Source of the DNA: Betaproteobacteria bacterium
GTDB taxonomy: Bacteria > Pseudomonadota > Gammaproteobacteria > Burkholderiales > UBA3065
Length of the DNA: 64,000 bases
Assembly (NCBI GenBank): GCA_027490755.1
Contig: JAIXXL010000004.1
Span: 62,001-126,000 of the forward strand
Direction of reading: 5' to 3'
How positions within the stretch are numbered: position 1 is the stretch's first letter; the number at the start of each line of letters is the position of its first letter. The notes beneath the pieces were generated by a model. It did not search any database, was not told the DNA's origin, and worked only from the letters and a program-made list of their open reading frames with translations. Positions 34,894 through 42,934 of the stretch are shown here, one piece after another. The position numbers and the translations under genes were made by a program.

Positions 34894-35286
34894 TCAGTCG
34901 TCAATGAGGTCGATGCAGTGACCATATGCGGCAATCTGGCGGTCGCGTGTGAGGAGCCGCATCGGTTCAAACTGGGCTTGGGCGACGAGCAGACGGTCGA
35001 ACGGGTCGGCGTGATGTCGCTGCAGCGCCTCCACCGCGCACGCATGCTCGGCGCTGACCGGCAACAGGCGATAGCCAGCCTGCTTGAAATACCCGAGCGC
35101 GCGTTCAGCCGAAACCGGCATATCTCCGCGCCCGAGCGCGAACTTGATGGCGATCTCCCACAGGCTGACGGCGCTCACCCAAACCGTAGTGTCGGCGGAA
35201 AGAATGCGCTCACGAGCGCTCGCGCCCAGTCTTGGGCTGTCCACCAGCGCCCACAGGGCAACGTGCGTGTCGAGCAGAAGATTCAA
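34894..35286 (-). CDS. PIN-domain ribonuclease toxin (VapC-like)
   Basis: 130 residues. The acidic PIN residues are in place: D6 (LLLDTHVALWAL), E44 (SAVSLWEIAIKFALGRG), D94 and D97 (RHHADPFDRLLVAQAQ) and D115 (LLTRDRQI). The LLDTHxxLWA start and WEIAIK motif are those of the VapC-like toxins paired with Phd/YefM antitoxins. It likely cleaves RNA when freed. Its start overlaps the antitoxin stop by four bases. Confidence 0.9.
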   Translation of the reverse strand: MNLLLDTHVALWALVDSPRLGASARERILSADTTVWVSAVSLWEIAIKFALGRGDMPVSAERALGYFKQAGYRLLPVSAEHACAVEALQRHHADPFDRLLVAQAQFEPMRLLTRDRQIAAYGHCIDLIDD

Positions 35287-35528
35287 GCGGCTGGGAGGCC
35301 GAACAAGCGCGCGACGTCGGGATTGCTGGCGTCGATGTCATCCGGCACCTCGAAGGCGCCGTGGGCCACGCCGATGCGCGAAGATACAGGCGCAGACTCG
35401 ACCGCAACCAGACGCGCCGCCGGGCGGCCATTGCGGGCAATGATGATCTCGGTCTCGCGGCCGGTCTCCACAGCCTCGACCAGGCGAGAGAGGGATGTCT
35501 TTGCATCGAGCATGTTTACGGCGAGCAT
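35283..35528 (-). CDS. Phd/YefM-type antitoxin
   Basis: 81 residues: MLAVNMLDAKTSLSRLVEAVETG, then EIIIARNGRPAARLV. This is the N-terminal DNA-binding fold of Phd/YefM antitoxins (xNxxEAKxxLSxLxxxVxxGxEVxIxRxGxPVARL). The C-terminal half (about 35 residues ending DPDVARLFGLP-like) would wrap the toxin. It lies directly upstream of the PIN toxin gene and likely autoregulates the pair. Confidence 0.9.
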   Translation of the reverse strand: MLAVNMLDAKTSLSRLVEAVETGRETEIIIARNGRPAARLVAVESAPVSSRIGVAHGAFEVPDDIDASNPDVARLFGLPAA

Positions 35529-35747
35529 TGATGAAGGACCTTAGCGGAGGTGGCTGAGATCACGATTACAGATTGGCCAAGTCTGGTCAAGTAGGCCATG
35601 CGGTCAATAACGATTCGCCGAATGATGGGCTCGCCACCGTCAACCGCGCATCGGCCAAGTGACCGCTCGGTTGGCCACGCAAAGCAAAACAGCCACCCGA
35701 AGGTGGCTGTTTTTAGACTGCGTACTGCTTTCTAAGCGCTTGCGCGA
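35529..35747. other. Gap between antitoxin gene and porin gene
   Basis: 219 bases without a gene. It contains the antitoxin promoter region and the porin terminator (35685-35714). I see no operator repeat clear enough to annotate. Confidence 0.5.
35685..35714 (-). terminator. Terminator of the porin gene
   Basis: AAAACAGCCACC and GGTGGCTGTTTT flank a short CGAA loop; on the minus strand a T-run follows. Strong Rho-independent terminator 34 bases after the porin stop. Confidence 0.92.
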
Positions 35748-36839
35748 TCAGAACGTGTGGCGGACACCAACGTTCATGCCCCACTCGCCGTAGCCGGTGG
35801 CGTTGTCGCGACCAGCGCCGGTCGACGAGTACAAGCCCGAGCCGGTTGTCAGACCGCCGTCGGCAGCACAAGCCGAGTTTACGTCGCTTGTGATGCGAGC
35901 AGCGTCAGCGTACAGGCGGGTGCGCTTCGACAGGTCGTGGTTCACACCGACTGCGAACTTCTTGCACTCGTTTTGCGCGCCGACACCCTTCAGTTCGTTG
36001 GAGACATAACCAACCTTCAGGGTGGTCGCTTCGCCGATCGGCGCGGTGGCACCAATCTGCCAGCCTTGGGTGGCATCAGTCAGGTGTTGCCACAGGCCCA
36101 TCGCCTTGATCACACCGAAGTCGTAGCTAGCACCAACCGTTTGAACGTGCTGGTTGCTCGGATTGCCCGAGTAGGACCACAGCTTTTCGTAAGCAACGGT
36201 GATGTCGATCGGGCCATTGTTGTAAAGAGCAGCGACGGCGTAGAGGGGGGTCGAACCAAGACCGCGGACTTGCAGGTCTTGGCCGATCAGGTTGGTGGTG
36301 TAGGCGCCCAGGAACTTCAGGCCGGGCATGACTTCCGGCGTGATCCACGCCAGAACGTTGTCGGCGTAATCAGCACCGTTGCCTTGAACAGCGAGGGCGT
36401 TACCAACGCCGAAGCCACCGAATGCGTCGTACTTCTTGATGAAGCCGGCACGGGCGCCGCCAGCACGGCCGGCGATCACGGTACCGAAGTCACCCGACAG
36501 GGCGAGGTACGAGTAAATGGCGGTAAACCCACCTTGCCCAGCGTTAGAACCACCCCCCGCAGCATTACCTGCAGCATCCAGCGCGAAGCCAAACATGGCG
36601 TCGCCGCTGATCTTCATGCCGTTGCCGAGGTCTTCCGACATACGGAAGCCGATACCGTTGTGGCCGTTCAAGCCGCTGGCGACCTGGAACTGGGTGCCTT
36701 CACCGGTGGTGACACCGTTGTCCGAACCGCCACGGGCCACGACACCAACGTCGAACGCGCCGTAGATCTGCACACCGTCGGCCATGGCCGGGGCAGCGAA
36801 GGCAGTTGCCAGAGCAACCGCGAGAAGCTTCTTGTTCAT
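35748..36839 (-). CDS. Gram-negative general porin
   Basis: 363 residues. Signal peptide MNKKLLAVALATAFAAPAMA, then DGVQIYGAFDVGVVARGG and FQVASGLNGHNGIGFRMSEDLGNGMKISGDAMFGF, typical first strands of betaproteobacterial porins (OmpC/Omp32 type). The C-terminus GYGEWGMNVGVRHTF ends with the aromatic residue required for outer-membrane insertion. It forms a trimeric 16-strand diffusion channel. Monocistronic with its own promoter and terminator. Codon use is more biased and less GC-rich than that of the neighbours, as expected for an abundant protein. Confidence 0.95.
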   Translation of the reverse strand: MNKKLLAVALATAFAAPAMADGVQIYGAFDVGVVARGGSDNGVTTGEGTQFQVASGLNGHNGIGFRMSEDLGNGMKISGDAMFGFALDAAGNAAGGGSNAGQGGFTAIYSYLALSGDFGTVIAGRAGGARAGFIKKYDAFGGFGVGNALAVQGNGADYADNVLAWITPEVMPGLKFLGAYTTNLIGQDLQVRGLGSTPLYAVAALYNNGPIDITVAYEKLWSYSGNPSNQHVQTVGASYDFGVIKAMGLWQHLTDATQGWQIGATAPIGEATTLKVGYVSNELKGVGAQNECKKFAVGVNHDLSKRTRLYADAARITSDVNSACAADGGLTTGSGLYSSTGAGRDNATGYGEWGMNVGVRHTF

Positions 36840-36894
36840 TCAATTCCCCTTCAGAGAGTTTTGATCACCGTCCGGATAGCGGACTGGTGATTGC

Positions 36895-36923
36895 ATTCTC
36901 GGCCGGGAAACCGCGTATCTCAA
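36895..36923 (-). promoter_or_regulatory. Probable sigma-70 promoter of the porin gene
   Basis: TTGAGA (36923-36918) and GAGAAT (36900-36895) spaced by 17 bases on the minus strand; the start would fall about 50 bases before the ATG, with GAAGGGGA as ribosome binding site. Tentative: only the -35 is good. Confidence 0.4.
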
Positions 36924-36960
36924 GGGAAAAGCCTCTTCCGGGCACGTTTTTTGACCGGTT

Positions 36961-36976
36961 GTTGCATTTTTGCAAC
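36961..36976. repeat. Perfect inverted repeat GTTGCA-TTTT-TGCAAC
   Basis: A 16-base palindromic element between the porin promoter and the 3' end of the HipA-like gene. It could be a protein-binding site upstream of the porin promoter (about 40 bases before the -35) or a weak hairpin. Function not known. Confidence 0.5.
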
Positions 36977-36996
36977 GCGTCTGAAGGTTGGCGCGC

Positions 36997-38355
36997 TCAG
37001 GCGTCTCCGCCGGCGTTGGCGATCACCGTCTGGCACAGCGTGCGCGTGCCATCGGCCAAGCGTTCCACCACGCCACGGTCGGCGCCCTCGGCCAGGCTCT
37101 GCCGCGTGGCGACCTGGATCCGCCCCAGCAGTTGCCGCCCCAGCCGCCGCAACGTGTCGAGCATCTCGGCTGCCGGCACATCGGCCTCCTCCGCCAGCCA
37201 GCTCCAGGCGGCCACGTCGACGCGCTCCGGGTCGATCTGGCCACCCACCGGCAGTGCCATCTCGCGCGGGCGGAAGCCATCGGCGCGCTCGAACGGCCAC
37301 AGGGTCCGCAGCGCGTAGGCCGGCGCCAGCCGCAGCCGGCCGGCCGCCTCGACGAAGAACGACAGGTTGCCCGGGTCCATGTTGTGGCTGCCGGTGAGCA
37401 CCTGCCAGGTCACCCTGCGCAGCAGCTCCGCCATCTCGGCTTGCGGGTCGGCGGCGTGGGTGCGTACGGCGCGGATCAGCGCGGTGAGCCAGGCCTGCCG
37501 CACATCGACGGGCGTCTCGGCGGGCTGTGGTGCCACCCCGAGCAGCTGCCACCCGGTGATCACGTGCAGGCGGTGGATGCTGTTGCCGCGCGGCCGGCGC
37601 TGCCGGTCGAAGCGACGGACCTGCAGCACCGGGCCGCAGTCGAGCTTGAGCATGGACACGTCCGCCACCGGCAGACCGCAACCGGCCGCCAGGCGCGTCA
37701 TGAAGAGTTCATTGGCCGACAGGCTGCTGCAGGTCCGCTCGCTGCCACCGATCTTGACGATATGGGTGCTGGCCATGCGGTCGGCCACCACCAAGCTGCG
37801 GCGCTCGTCGATGATGTGCAGCGCCAGCTTGTCGCGGCTGCCGGGCAGCAGCGCGTGGACCTTGTCGTCCCAGAACAGCAGGCTCTGGCTGTCGCGCCAG
37901 GCGATGCGGCGCGAGAGTTCGTTAAGCGGCACCTCGCGCGGCGTGTCGGTGCCGAAGGGGTCGCTGGGTGGCGGCGTGAGCGGACGCCCGAAGCGCAGCG
38001 CGCCAGGCGTATCCAGGCCACCACCTGTGCTGAGGATGCCGGCGATGTCGTCGGCGCGGCGACGCAGGTCGGCCACCAGGGTGGACAGCGGCTGGCCCGT
38101 GGGCACAATGCCCAGCAGGAACTCGCCCAGCGCGACCGCCCGCTGCTCCGCCTCCATGGCATCGAAGCGATCAGGCGCCAGCAGTGGTGACAGCGGGAAA
38201 TGGTCATTGCGCGCCAGCCAGCCGGGGGAGTAACGGAAGTCGAGCGGCGCCCCGCCCTGGGCGTAATCGAGCGTGCCGACCAGGTCGGCTGCGGCATCCG
38301 GGCCGGCAAACACCTGCATGGATCGGGCCTGGCCGGGCGTGGTGATGGGTTGCAT
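36997..38355 (-). CDS. HipA-like protein with degenerate kinase site
   Basis: About 452 residues. The N-terminal HipA subdomain (GTLDYAQGGAPLDFRYSPGWL, HFPLSPLL, LGIVPTG) and the kinase-like core (STHIVKIGG, LSANELFMTRLAAGCGLPVADVSML, VLQVRRFDRQ, RLHVITGWQLLG) identify the HipA Ser/Thr kinase family. The catalytic loop, normally D-x-H-x-K-N, reads NMDPGN, so the catalytic Asp is Asn and the Lys is Gly, and the later metal-binding Asp of P-x-YD is Ala (LAPAYAL). It is therefore probably inactive as a kinase or uses an altered mechanism. No HipB antitoxin gene is adjacent; coaX lies 19 bases upstream. I chose ATG 38355 (38319 possible). Confidence 0.7.
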   Translation of the reverse strand: MQPITTPGQARSMQVFAGPDAAADLVGTLDYAQGGAPLDFRYSPGWLARNDHFPLSPLLAPDRFDAMEAEQRAVALGEFLLGIVPTGQPLSTLVADLRRRADDIAGILSTGGGLDTPGALRFGRPLTPPPSDPFGTDTPREVPLNELSRRIAWRDSQSLLFWDDKVHALLPGSRDKLALHIIDERRSLVVADRMASTHIVKIGGSERTCSSLSANELFMTRLAAGCGLPVADVSMLKLDCGPVLQVRRFDRQRRPRGNSIHRLHVITGWQLLGVAPQPAETPVDVRQAWLTALIRAVRTHAADPQAEMAELLRRVTWQVLTGSHNMDPGNLSFFVEAAGRLRLAPAYALRTLWPFERADGFRPREMALPVGGQIDPERVDVAAWSWLAEEADVPAAEMLDTLRRLGRQLLGRIQVATRQSLAEGADRGVVERLADGTRTLCQTVIANAGGDA

Positions 38356-38374
38356 GGCGGCGAGAATGGAACGG

Positions 38375-39097
38375 CTAGCGTTTGTGGCTGGCGATGGTCG
38401 CCAGCCCCCGCAGCACAAGGTCATCAACGCGGGTGAAGGGGACGGTGAGGTGCGCGGCGATGCGGGCTGCATCGCCACCGGTCAGGATCACGCGGGGCGT
38501 GCTGCCGGTCGCGGCGACACGGCGCGCGACCCGCTCCACGGCGCCACACAACGCATCTATCGCGCCGGTGGTGATGGCGTCCTCGGTGCTGGTGGGGAAC
38601 GCGGAGAAGTTGCCGGTCTCGGCCGCCAGCGCCGTGCGTGCACGCAGGCCCGCATCCAGTGCGCGGAAACCGGGAACGATGATGCCGCCGGCAAACTGCC
38701 CGTCGGCGCCCATCATGTCGACGGTGAGCGCGGTGCCCGCGCTGACGATGACGCCCGGCACCAGGCCGAGCGCGTAGGCGCCGATCAAGGCCGCCCAGCG
38801 GTCGGCGCCCAGCTTGCCCGGCTCGGTGTAGCCGTTGCGTACGCCGCACTCCTGCTGGCGCGCCACCACCCAGTCGATGTCGCCGTCAATGCGATCGAGC
38901 GCGTCTTCCACGGCCTCGCGGATGTTCGGCCCGGCCACGCAGGCCACCAGGACGCGATGGATGCGCGGCAGGCCACTCCACACCTTGGGCAGGGTGGCGA
39001 CCTCGGCGTGCTCGACCACGCCGCGCGTGACCAGGCTGGGGCCGTCTGCGAGCGCCCATTTGATGCGGGTATTGCCGGTATCGATCAGCAGGTTCAT
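38375..39097 (-). CDS. coaX: Type III pantothenate kinase CoaX
   Basis: 240 residues. MNLLIDTGNTRIKWALADG (phosphate-binding DxGNT), KLGADRWAALIGAY (GxDR pantothenate site) and VIVSAGTALTVDMM (metal/ATP-binding motif) identify the ASKHA-type CoaX, which phosphorylates pantothenate in the first step of coenzyme A synthesis and resists feedback by CoA. It follows birA by 82 bases, the usual birA-coaX order in betaproteobacteria. Confidence 0.95.
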   Translation of the reverse strand: MNLLIDTGNTRIKWALADGPSLVTRGVVEHAEVATLPKVWSGLPRIHRVLVACVAGPNIREAVEDALDRIDGDIDWVVARQQECGVRNGYTEPGKLGADRWAALIGAYALGLVPGVIVSAGTALTVDMMGADGQFAGGIIVPGFRALDAGLRARTALAAETGNFSAFPTSTEDAITTGAIDALCGAVERVARRVAATGSTPRVILTGGDAARIAAHLTVPFTRVDDLVLRGLATIASHKR

Positions 39098-39179
39098 GGC
39101 CTTGACTCTACCGCAAGCGGCTCTTTCCCACGCACCAAAGGTCTATGGGAGACGATTTTATAGACTGACCGCTTGCAGG

Positions 39180-40163
39180 TCACGCTTGTGAAGCCGCCGG
39201 GCGCAGGCTCACGTCGCCGGAGAGCAGCCGCCTGCGTCCGCCGGGTGTCTCGAGGAGCAGCGCGCCGCCGGCGTCGATGCCCGCCGCCACACCGTGGGTG
39301 GTGCTGCCATCGGCGTTGAGCACCTCGACACTGCGCAGTTGCCAGGCGTGCAGCGCCTGCCAGGGCGCGCGGAAGGGCTCGAAGCCTTCCCGCTCGAAGG
39401 TGCGGATGGCCTCGGCAAGCCGCCGCAGCGCGGCGACCAGCACCTGCTGGCGGGTGATGCCGCCGGCGCCATCGGTCAGCGCGGCAGTTGGCTGCCCGGT
39501 ACCCGACGGCACGCCGTGCACGTTCAGGCCGACACCGATCACCGCCACGCTGGGCCCCAGCGCGTCGCCCTGGACGTCCACCAGGATGCCGGCGAACTTG
39601 CGGTCGCCCAGCAGCGCGTCGTGCAGCAACAGGTCGTTCGGCCACTTGACCCGTACCCCGGCGACACCGCAGTCCTGGCAGGCATGTGCCAGCGCCACGG
39701 CCACCGCCAGGCTCAGGCCGGCCAGTGCCTGGACACCGCCATCGAAACGCCACAGCAGGGAGAAGGTGAGCCCCTGCGCCGGCATCGACAGCCATTGCCG
39801 GCCCTGCCGGCCGCGGCCGGCGGTCTGCCACTCGGCGACGCGCACGTGGCCGCTCTCCAGCGTATCGACCCGCGCCAGCAGGTCGCTGCTGGTGGAGAGG
39901 GTGTGTTCGACGGTCTCGATGCGCAGACCGCTGCCGCGCAATTCGGTGGCCAGCGCGGCTGCGTCCAGCAGGTCGAGCGGGCGCGGCAGGCGGTAGCCGC
40001 GGCCGCGCACCCGGTGGCACTCCACGCCCAAGGCCTCGAGCGCATCGATGCGCTGGCACAAGGTAGCGCGCGAGACGCCGAGCGCAATGGCCAGCGCCCC
40101 GCCGCCATGGAAGCGGCCATCGGCGAGCTGGCGCAGCAGGGGGAAGGCGTCGGCGGGGTCCAT
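39180..40163 (-). CDS. birA: Biotin-protein ligase BirA (with N-terminal HTH)
   Basis: 327 residues. An N-terminal winged helix (LLRQLADGRFHGGGALAIALGVSRATLCQRIDAL) suggests the bifunctional ligase/repressor type. The ligase domain has VAEWQTAGRGRQGRQWLS (biotinyl-AMP loop, GRGRxGR), GLSLAVAVALA and VRVKWPNDLLL (KWPND). It activates biotin and attaches it to biotin carboxyl carrier protein. Overlap with lexA regulation is unlikely: the genes are divergent over a 93-base region. Confidence 0.95.
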   Translation of the reverse strand: MDPADAFPLLRQLADGRFHGGGALAIALGVSRATLCQRIDALEALGVECHRVRGRGYRLPRPLDLLDAAALATELRGSGLRIETVEHTLSTSSDLLARVDTLESGHVRVAEWQTAGRGRQGRQWLSMPAQGLTFSLLWRFDGGVQALAGLSLAVAVALAHACQDCGVAGVRVKWPNDLLLHDALLGDRKFAGILVDVQGDALGPSVAVIGVGLNVHGVPSGTGQPTAALTDGAGGITRQQVLVAALRRLAEAIRTFEREGFEPFRAPWQALHAWQLRSVEVLNADGSTTHGVAAGIDAGGALLLETPGGRRRLLSGDVSLRPAASQA

Positions 40164-40206
40164 GCGGCGATTCTAGCCGGCCTTGACAGGTGATTTTTAT
40201 TCAGTA

Positions 40207-40222
40207 CTGTATATAAGCACAG
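40207..40222 (+). promoter_or_regulatory. LexA operator (SOS box) of lexA-imuA-imuB
   Basis: CTG, ten bases (TATATAAGCA), CAG, flanked by TA on the left: an E. coli-type SOS box. A TTGACA -35 at 40183-40188 and a TACTGT -10 (spacer 16) overlap it, so LexA binding would block the promoter. It lies 35 bases before the lexA ATG and predicts autoregulation and DNA-damage induction. Confidence 0.9.
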
Positions 40223-40256
40223 CACCCGGCCATCTGCTGCCGACAGGAACACCGCC

Positions 40257-40862
40257 ATGCCACCGCTACCGCTCACCGCCCGCCAGCAAGAGATCCTTGA
40301 TTTCATCCGCGCCTGCGTCAACGAACGCGGCGCGCCGCCGACGCGTGCCGAGATCGCCGCGCACCTGGGTTTCGGTTCGCTCAACGCCGCCGAGAGCCAC
40401 CTGCAGGCGCTGGCGCGCAAGGGCGCGATCAGCCTGGAGCCGGGCCGCTCGCGCGGCATCCGCCTGCCGGAAGAAGCCGGCCTGCCGCTGGTCGGCCGGG
40501 TGGCCGCTGGCAGCCCGCTGCTGGCGGTGGAGCACATCGAGGGCCACTGGCGGGTCGACCCGGCGCACTTCCACCCGCACGCCGACTATCTGTTGCGGGT
40601 ACGCGGACAGAGCATGCGCGACGCCGGCATCCTCGACGGCGACCTGCTGGCGGTGCACCGCTGCCAGACCGCGCGCGAGGGGCAGACCGTGGTCGCCCGC
40701 GTCGACGACGAGGTCACGGTCAAGCGGCTCCACACGCGTGGCGACCGTATCGAGCTGGTCGCCTGCAACCCCGAATTCGCGCCGATCGTCGTCGACCCCA
40801 CCCGCCAGGCCTTCAGCATCGAAGGCATCGGCGTAGGTGTGCTGCGCGACCGCCTCAACTGA
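40257..40862 (+). CDS. lexA: LexA SOS repressor
   Basis: 201 residues. The N-terminal winged helix starts [35 protein letters not shown]. The cleavage site is A84-G85 ([15 protein letters not shown]), the catalytic dyad S119 ([15 protein letters not shown]) and K156 (VTVKRL). Full-length, active LexA. It is the first gene of an ImuAB mutagenesis cassette; such lexA copies are often a second LexA2, but this one, with an E. coli-type box, could be the only one. Imub follows after a 21-base gap to imuA. Confidence 0.95.
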   Translation: MPPLPLTARQQEILDFIRACVNERGAPPTRAEIAAHLGFGSLNAAESHLQALARKGAISLEPGRSRGIRLPEEAGLPLVGRVAAGSPLLAVEHIEGHWRVDPAHFHPHADYLLRVRGQSMRDAGILDGDLLAVHRCQTAREGQTVVARVDDEVTVKRLHTRGDRIELVACNPEFAPIVVDPTRQAFSIEGIGVGVLRDRLN

Positions 40863-40883
40863 CCAAACGACAGGGAGACAGCC

Positions 40884-41594
40884 ATGGGTGCCTTTGACAT
40901 CGAACTGCTGCTGCAGGGGCTCTACCCCGGCAGCGGGCAAGCCCCACACCCTGCCGGCACGCCCGCGCCGGCAACTGCTGCACGTCCGGCAACACGGCGC
41001 CCGGTGCCGCACCACCCGGCTGTCTGGCGCGTCGGCGAACGGCCGGTCGCGCCGGCCCGTGTCATCCCCTGCGGCATCCCTGCGCTCGAGCAGCAGTTGC
41101 CGAGTGGCGGCTGGCAGCCCGGCTGCATCACCGAGGTCATCGGCCGCGGCACCGGCATGGGCGAGGTGAGCCTGCTGCTGCCGGCGCTGGCGCAACTGAA
41201 CCGGCAGGGCGAGACGGTGGCGTGGATCGCCCCGCCCTTCATCCCCTACCCGCCCGCCCTGCAGCAGGCCGGCATCGACATGGCGCGGACCTTCCGCGTC
41301 GAAGCGCGGGACGAGGCCGATGCCGTGTGGGCGGCGGAGCAGTCATTGCGCTCGGGTACCTGCGGCGCGGTGCTGGTCTGGCTGGCTGGTGCCGACCACG
41401 CCGCCCTGCGCCGGCTGCAGCTGGCCGCGGAGGCCGGCAACGCGTGCTGTTTCGTGCTGCGCGACCGCGCCACTGCCAGCGCCACCAGTCCCGCGGCGGT
41501 GCGCGTCGAGGTTGATTCCGACGGCAGACGTCGTCAGGTGCGGCTGATCAAATGCCGCGGCGCCCATGGCAGCCGTGTCAGCCTGGCCGCGTGA
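40884..41594 (+). CDS. imuA: ImuA (RecA-like translesion synthesis accessory protein)
   Basis: 236 residues. After a Pro/Ala-rich N-terminus the domain runs ARVIPCGIPALEQQLPSGGWQPGCITEVIGRGTGMGEVSLLLPALAQL, with QPGCITEVIG replacing the RecA Walker A, then VAWIAPPFIPYPPALQQAGID and a RecA-like remainder (LRSGTCGAVLVWL, LRRLQLAAEAGNACCFVLRD). This is ImuA/SulA-like, part of the ImuA-ImuB-DnaE2 mutasome. An AGGGAGA ribosome binding site precedes the ATG. Its 3' end overlaps imuB by about 29 bases. Confidence 0.9.
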   Translation: MGAFDIELLLQGLYPGSGQAPHPAGTPAPATAARPATRRPVPHHPAVWRVGERPVAPARVIPCGIPALEQQLPSGGWQPGCITEVIGRGTGMGEVSLLLPALAQLNRQGETVAWIAPPFIPYPPALQQAGIDMARTFRVEARDEADAVWAAEQSLRSGTCGAVLVWLAGADHAALRRLQLAAEAGNACCFVLRDRATASATSPAAVRVEVDSDGRRRQVRLIKCRGAHGSRVSLAA

Positions 41595-42867
41595 TACCCG
41601 CAGCGCCTGGCTGGCGATCGCCCTGCCGGGCGCCGGCGGCGGCGATGCCGACGAGCTGCAGGGTCTGGCCCTGTGGGCGATGCGCTACAGCCCTCTGGTC
41701 AGCCTCTGCCGCAACGTACGTCTGGGCCGAGGCGGCGTGGTCGCCGAGGTGGCTGGCAGCGCCCACCTGTTCGGCGGCATCGACCACCTGCTGGCAGACG
41801 CGCGCGCCGGCGTGCTCGACCTTTCCCCCGACGCCACCTGCGCTGCGGCCCCAACGGCTGCCGGCGCGTGGGCGCTCGCCTGCTGCTTCGAAGCTGCCGG
41901 TTGGGTCGATGCTGCACAGTGGCCAGGCAGGCTGGCCCAGCTGCCGCTGAGCGTGCTGGACATGCCCGAACACGACCACAAGCTGCTCGCCGGCATCGGC
42001 CTGCAAACCGTAGGAGATTGCATGGCACTGCCACGCGGCGACCTTGACCGGCGGTGCGCCTCTACACCGTCCGTGCAGCTGGACCGCCTGTCCGGGCGCG
42101 CGCCCGACCCGCGGCGCTGGTTCACGCCACCGGCCGACTACGACAGGGCGGCCGAACTGCTGCATGAGACCTGGCACGCCGACGCCATCCTGTTCACCGG
42201 CAGGCGTTTGCTGGCCGAACTGGAGGGCCTTCTGCGCGGCTCGGGGCGCGCGGTGCAGCGCTTGCGATTCAGCCTGGGGCACGCGCCGGGCCAGCCGGAG
42301 ACGGTCTTCGAAGTCGCGCTGACCCGGCCGCTGCAGAACCTGGCGCCGGTCACAGCCCTGCTGCGCGAGCGCCTTGCACGTCTGCGCCTGCCGTCACCGG
42401 TGCGGCGTGTGCAGTTGCGGTCGACGCCGCTGGATGCGTGGCAGCCGCAGTCGCCCGAGTTGTGGCCGGGCCCGGCGGAAGCGGCACTGCAGCGCGATGC
42501 CCTGCTCGATCGGCTGCGGGCCCGTTTGGGCACTGGCGCCGTCTCCACGCTGGAGGCCGTCGCCGACCACCAGCCCGAGGTGGCCTGGAGGGCGACGCCG
42601 GTAGATGCTGCCAAGCCGCGGCCGCGCAACATCGCAAAGCCGAACTGTCGTGGCTTGCGCCCGCTGTGGCTGCTGCCCACGCCGGCGCCTCTGGATGAGA
42701 TCCCCGGCGACTGGCAGGAGGAACGCGGCCCGGAACGGATCGAGTCGGGCTGGTGGGAACACCCGGCGGCACGCGACTACTACGTGCTCAGGGACAGCAA
42801 AGGGCGGCGCCTGTGGGCGTATCGAACCTCGTCAGGGGGCTGGTTCGCGCACGGCTGGTTCGCGTGA
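41566..42867 (+). CDS. imuB: ImuB (inactive Y-family polymerase of the mutasome)
   Basis: 433 residues. It resembles Y-family polymerases: LALWAMRYSPLVSLCRN, then VVAEVAGSAHLFGG where active polymerases have a catalytic Asp, and a helix-hairpin-helix thumb (LLAGIGLQTVGDCMALPRGDLDRR). The acidic metal-binding residues are absent, the hallmark of ImuB, which serves as a hub binding the clamp, ImuA and DnaE2. C-terminal motifs ARDYYVLRDSKGRRLWAYR are conserved in ImuB. GTG at 41575 is an alternative start. No dnaE2 follows: the next gene is convergent mpl. Confidence 0.9.
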   Translation: MAAVSAWPRDTRSAWLAIALPGAGGGDADELQGLALWAMRYSPLVSLCRNVRLGRGGVVAEVAGSAHLFGGIDHLLADARAGVLDLSPDATCAAAPTAAGAWALACCFEAAGWVDAAQWPGRLAQLPLSVLDMPEHDHKLLAGIGLQTVGDCMALPRGDLDRRCASTPSVQLDRLSGRAPDPRRWFTPPADYDRAAELLHETWHADAILFTGRRLLAELEGLLRGSGRAVQRLRFSLGHAPGQPETVFEVALTRPLQNLAPVTALLRERLARLRLPSPVRRVQLRSTPLDAWQPQSPELWPGPAEAALQRDALLDRLRARLGTGAVSTLEAVADHQPEVAWRATPVDAAKPRPRNIAKPNCRGLRPLWLLPTPAPLDEIPGDWQEERGPERIESGWWEHPAARDYYVLRDSKGRRLWAYRTSSGGWFAHGWFA

Positions 42868-42934
42868 GACTTGCCTGAGAGCAGCGAGGGTCAGTTAGCG
42901 CTGGCTGGGTAGCGCTGGCCAAGGCGGCTCTGGG

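Noticed and set aside
34894..35528. The Phd/PIN pair as part of a mobile element
   Set aside because: No repeats, integrase or composition shift around it; only a simple toxin-antitoxin pair.
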